A DNA stretch of 64,000 nt from Streptomyces sp. NBC_00690 (GTDB lineage Bacteria > Actinomycetota > Actinomycetes > Streptomycetales > Streptomycetaceae): NCBI RefSeq assembly GCF_036226685.1, contig NZ_CP109009.1, positions 6,909,501 to 6,973,500 on the forward strand, read 5' to 3'. The notes under the pieces are model-generated. The model did not search any database, was not told the DNA's origin, and saw only the letters and a list, made by a program, of their open reading frames with translations. This document shows, one piece after another, positions 61,698 through 64,000 of this stretch. Every line of letters begins with the position of its first letter. Positions within the stretch are counted from its first letter, which is position 1. A program made the position numbers and the translations under genes.

Positions 61698-62465
61698 TCA
61701 CAGGACGGTGAGCACGCGCGGTCCTTCATCGGTGATGGCCACCGTGTGCTCCGCGTGGGCGGCCCTGCTGCCGTCGATCGTGCGGACCGTCCAGCCGTCC
61801 TGGGCGGTGTAGTGGTCGTCCGTGCCGCCCGCGATCACCATGGGCTCGATGGCCAGCACCATGCCATGGCGCAGCACCATGCCCCGGCCCGGTCGGCCCT
61901 CGTTGGGGACGCCCGGGTCCTCGTGCATCCGCCGCCCGATGCCGTGGCCGCCGTAGCCGTCCGGAATGCCGTAGCCGGCCGAGCGGCACACCCGGCCGAT
62001 GGCATGGGCGATGTCGCCGATCCTCCGGCCGACCACGGCCGCCGCGATGCCGGCCTCCAGCGCCGCCTCGACCGTCTCGATGAGCCGGAGGTCCTCGGGC
62101 CTGGCGCGGCCCACGGTGAAGCTCACCGCCGAGTCACCCACCCAGCCGGCGAGAATCGCGCCGCAGTCCAGACTCAGCAGATCGCCGTCGCCCAGTCGGT
62201 AGTCGTCCGGGATGCCGTGCACGATCGTGTCGTTGACCGATGCGCACACGACGGCCGGAAAGGGAACGGGGGCCCACGAGGGGTGATAGCCGAGGAAGGG
62301 CGATCGGGCCCCTGCCTCGGTGAGAACGGCCCGCGCTGCCGCATCCACGTCCCGCAGGGTCGCTCCTACGGTCGCGACTTCACGGGCCGCCGTCAGTGCA
62401 CCGGCAACGACCCTGCCGGCCTCACGCATCGCTTCGATCGACTGATCGGTTTTGATCTCAACCAT
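61698..62465 (-). CDS. map: Type I methionyl aminopeptidase
   Basis: This 255-aa metalloprotease removes N-terminal Met. Metal ligands are visible in LLSLDCGAILAGWVGDSAVSF (Asp pair), the His of GYGGHGIGRRMHEDPGVPNEG and the Glu pair in LAIEPM and HAEHTVAIT; the substrate-pocket His is in FPAVVCASVNDTIVHGIP. It is probably a second paralogue beside the ribosomal-cluster enzyme. ATG 62465 follows TATAGT by 7 nt (leaderless). It is divergent from an XRE gene with a palindrome between them. Confidence 0.94.
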   Translation of the reverse strand: MVEIKTDQSIEAMREAGRVVAGALTAAREVATVGATLRDVDAAARAVLTEAGARSPFLGYHPSWAPVPFPAVVCASVNDTIVHGIPDDYRLGDGDLLSLDCGAILAGWVGDSAVSFTVGRARPEDLRLIETVEAALEAGIAAAVVGRRIGDIAHAIGRVCRSAGYGIPDGYGGHGIGRRMHEDPGVPNEGRPGRGMVLRHGMVLAIEPMVIAGGTDDHYTAQDGWTVRTIDGSRAAHAEHTVAITDEGPRVLTVL

Positions 62466-62472
62466 GCCAATT

Positions 62473-62514
62473 ACTATACCGGTCCTGGCGGTATTCCAAT
62501 ACCGGCATTAGAAT
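62473..62514. promoter_or_regulatory. Divergent leaderless promoters with palindromic operator
   Basis: The perfect palindrome CGGTATT-CC-AATACCG (62489-62504) and an extra ATACCGG half-site (62476-62482) lie between -10 elements TATAGT (minus, 62473-62478) and TAGAAT (plus, 62509-62514). The repeat covers both -35 zones, so one repressor could silence both genes. Confidence 0.7.
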
Positions 62515-62520
62515 AACGCC

Positions 62521-62775
62521 ATGGTTCGTACCCCCCTCACCCCGGAAGAGCGCGAACGCGGCGAGCGCCTCGGTCGCATGCTGCGTACGGCGCGCGGCGA
62601 GCGCAGCATGGTCGAGGTCGCGCTGGTCGCCGGGATCTCGCCCGAGACCCTTCGCAAGATCGAGACCGGTCGCGCCCCCACCCCGGCGTTCTTCACCGTG
62701 GCCGCCCTTGCGTCCGCCCTCGGGCTCTCCATGGACGAGCTGGTGGTCCGCTGTGCTCTGCTGCCCGCAGCCTGA
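62521..62775 (+). CDS. XRE-family helix-turn-helix regulator
   Basis: This 84-aa protein is almost entirely one HTH: RLGRMLRTARGERSMVEVAL, AGISPETLRKIETGRAPTP, ALASALGLSMDELV. It has no separate ligand domain. It is divergent from the methionine aminopeptidase gene across a 16-bp palindrome, which it probably binds for autoregulation. The ATG is 6 nt after TAGAAT and lacks an RBS. Confidence 0.9.
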   Translation: MVRTPLTPEERERGERLGRMLRTARGERSMVEVALVAGISPETLRKIETGRAPTPAFFTVAALASALGLSMDELVVRCALLPAA

Positions 62776-62783
62776 GCGTGCCC

Positions 62784-62789
62784 TAGGCT
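62784..62789 (+). promoter_or_regulatory. -10-like TAGGCT, leaderless start
   Basis: TAGGCT lies 6 nt before the GTG at 62796, in the 20-nt gap after the XRE stop. Confidence 0.5.
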
Positions 62790-62795
62790 CGTCCC

Positions 62796-63176
62796 GTGAC
62801 CGCCGCTGACTTCGCCTCTGCCCGCTATCTGAGCGTGACCACCTTCCGCAAGAACGGGACCGGGGTCGCCACGCCCGTGTGGTTCGCCGAGGACGGCGGA
62901 AAGCTCTACGCCTGGACCCGCACCGATTCCTACAAGGTCAAGCGGCTGCGCAACGACTCCCGGGTCGTGGTCTCCGTCTGTGACGCCCGAGGGCGGATCG
63001 CCGAAGGCGCCCCCGCCGCGGAGGGCACGGCCGAACTGCTGGACACGGAGGGCACGGCACGGGTGCGCTCCCTGCTCGCCCGCAAGTACACCTGGCAGTT
63101 CTGGCTCGTCGACTGGCCGGCGATGGTGGCTCGGCGTGGCAAGCGTCCCCACACGGGCATCGTGGTGACGCTCTGA
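62796..63176 (+). CDS. PPOX-class flavin/F420-dependent oxidoreductase
   Basis: This 126-aa split-barrel protein begins MTAADFASARYLSVTTFRKNG, with ATPVWFAEDGGKLYAWTRTDSYKVKRLRND and RVVVSVCDARGR, matching the PPOX class F420-dependent family of actinomycetes. The cofactor (F420, FMN or haem) and substrate are not resolved. It starts at GTG 62796 immediately after its own TAGGCT -10 and is followed by a terminator hairpin. Confidence 0.86.
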   Translation: MTAADFASARYLSVTTFRKNGTGVATPVWFAEDGGKLYAWTRTDSYKVKRLRNDSRVVVSVCDARGRIAEGAPAAEGTAELLDTEGTARVRSLLARKYTWQFWLVDWPAMVARRGKRPHTGIVVTL

Positions 63177-63235
63177 CCGAAGGCTTCCGGGCTGGCGCGC
63201 GGTGCGTCGTGGCTGTCGCTACCCTCCGCCCGGTC

Positions 63236-63259
63236 GACCGCCGATGCTCCTCGGCGGTC
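63236..63259. terminator. Terminator after the PPOX gene
   Basis: GACCGCCGA and TCGGCGGTC form a perfect 9-bp stem with loop TGCTCC, 59 nt after the stop. Confidence 0.75.
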
Positions 63260-63479
63260 CTTCCCCGGTTACTTCACCGACTCGTCCAGTCGACCCGTGA
63301 GCGGTCATTTCCGGCCCCTGTCGCTGTCCTGACGGTGTATCCGGGTGCAGGTGGGGCCGGTTGGGTCAGTGGTGAGCCCTGTTGTTGCTGGGCTCGTCCT
63401 CCGCTCGGGTGAAACAAGATCGATTCTGCGGGTTGACTCCGATGGTCTTGCCCCGATGTGTGACGGGGCTTACGTTCTC

Positions 63480-63510
63480 CCTCTACGTACCGTGTCTACG
63501 TGCGTAGAGG
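63480..63510. promoter_or_regulatory. Inverted repeat upstream of nitrilase-family gene
   Basis: CCTCTACG (63480-63487) and CGTAGAGG (63503-63510) are exact complements 15 nt apart; an additional CTACGT lies between them. It is a possible operator 30 nt before the start. Confidence 0.5.
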
Positions 63511-63540
63511 CTCGCTGACGCCCGGCCGAAGGAGCAGCCC

Positions 63541-64000
63541 ATGGCCAATGTCGTACGCGCCGCACTGGTCCAGGCGACCTGGACAGGCGACACCGAATCC
63601 ATGATTGCCAAACACGAGGAACATGCCCGTGAGGCGGCCCGGCAGGGCGCCCGGGTGATCGGATTCCAGGAAGTCTTCAACGCCCCCTACTTCTGCCAGG
63701 TGCAGGACTCCGAGCACTACCGCTGGGCCGAGCCCGTCCCGGACGGTCCCACCGTCCGACGGATGCAGGAACTGGCCCGCGAGACCGGGATGGTGATCGT
63801 CGTCCCCGTCTTCGAGGTCGAGGGTGCCGGGTTCTACTACAACACCGCGGCCGTGATCGACGCCGACGGCACCTATCTGGGGAAGTACCGCAAGCACCAC
63901 ATCCCCCAGGTCAAGGGCTTCTGGGAGAAGTTCTACTTCCGTCCAGGCAATGCCGGCTGGCCCGTGTTCGAGACCGCGGTCGGCCGGGTCGGCGTCTACA
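63541..64000 (+). CDS. Nitrilase-family amidohydrolase, beta-ureidopropionase-like (3' partial)
   Basis: The first 153 codons are present before the window ends. The protein begins MANVVRAALVQATWTGDTESM and shows the catalytic Glu in GARVIGFQEVF (about 45), DADGTYLGKYRKHHIP with the catalytic Lys (about 115), and GFWEKFYFRPGN. These features fit beta-ureidopropionase / N-carbamoyl amidohydrolases of reductive pyrimidine degradation; N-carbamoylputrescine amidase is an alternative. The catalytic Cys lies beyond the window. The RBS is AAGGAG. Confidence 0.88.
   Translation, partial: MANVVRAALVQATWTGDTESMIAKHEEHAREAARQGARVIGFQEVFNAPYFCQVQDSEHYRWAEPVPDGPTVRRMQELARETGMVIVVPVFEVEGAGFYYNTAAVIDADGTYLGKYRKHHIPQVKGFWEKFYFRPGNAGWPVFETAVGRVGVY

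Larger units (their letters stand above)
63177..63540. other. Gap with terminator and operator-like repeat
   Basis: It holds a terminator (63236-63259), CCCCG/CGGGG arms at 63451-63468 and an 8-bp-arm inverted repeat (63480-63510) upstream of the nitrilase-family gene. No gene is supported. Confidence 0.5.

Noticed and set aside
1..64000. tRNA, rRNA, CRISPR, transposase, integrase or phage genes
   Set aside because: Read through on both strands; no cloverleaf, regular repeat-spacer array, inverted-repeat-flanked transposase or phage protein was recognised, though a covariance search was not possible.

Overview
This is chromosomal DNA of a Streptomyces or very close relative. It is about 70% G+C with strong G/C preference at third codon positions, and it has many ATGA stop/start overlaps, many GTG starts and rare TTA codons. 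It also carries several actinobacterial hallmarks: an AmfS/SapB-type lanthipeptide locus, a DUF397/DUF5753 pair and a Glu ABC operon. No rRNA, tRNA, CRISPR array, insertion sequence or prophage gene was seen. Gene names rest on reading motifs by eye, without database searches.

Layout. (1) 1-7.2 kb: an amfTSBA/amfR (ramCSAB/ramR-type) class III lanthipeptide locus for an aerial-hyphae surfactant peptide. amfT is cut by the left edge. The operon makes the modifying enzyme, the 43-residue precursor and a two-gene ABC exporter; amfR converges on it and has two TTA codons. (2) 7.9-16.8 kb: a winged-helix protein, a SAV_915-like protein, a GAF-LuxR regulator facing two overlapping acyl-CoA synthetase genes across a perfect 34-bp palindrome, an acetyltransferase, a zinc-ribbon protein with a possible nuclease-like fold, and a small-protein/HTH gene pair. 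(3) 17.0-20.5 kb: the urate arm of purine breakdown (OHCU decarboxylase, HIU hydrolase, uricase, 8-oxoguanine deaminase). (4) 20.6-28.1 kb: a HEAT-repeat protein, a TIGR03086 protein, a YfcC-type carrier, a fibronectin-III lipoprotein with a DasR-like box, and an XRE/DUF397 pair. (5) 28.6-37.6 kb: the allantoin arm (FAD monooxygenase, malate synthase, MobA-like nucleotidyltransferase, DUF5955, a hydrolase, an IclR regulator, allantoinase, allantoicase). Malate synthase can consume the glyoxylate released from allantoate. The two purine arms are 16 kb apart but carry matching TTCAAC-N5-GTTGA operators, so one IclR (AllR-type) repressor probably controls both.

(6) 37.7-49.6 kb: a RibD-C reductase, a small membrane protein, a two-component pair, and a sugar or inositol unit made of a Gfo/Idh/MocA dehydrogenase, a GntR regulator, a three-gene RbsC-type ABC importer and a ROK kinase. 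A TlpA-like thiol protein, an S26 peptidase and a short TTA-containing ORF sit inside this unit. (7) 49.9-57.5 kb: a membrane protein, a PcaL fusion enzyme, an MBL-fold hydrolase, exonuclease III, DUF6278 and gluABCD. (8) 57.4-64 kb: two small unknown proteins, gamma-glutamyltransferase (TTA codon), a GH75 chitosanase, a methionine aminopeptidase divergent from an XRE regulator across a palindrome, a PPOX-class protein, and a nitrilase-family amidohydrolase cut by the right edge.

About ten genes show a TANNNT-like -10 hexamer 6-8 nt before the start codon and no Shine-Dalgarno sequence, which suggests frequent leaderless transcription.
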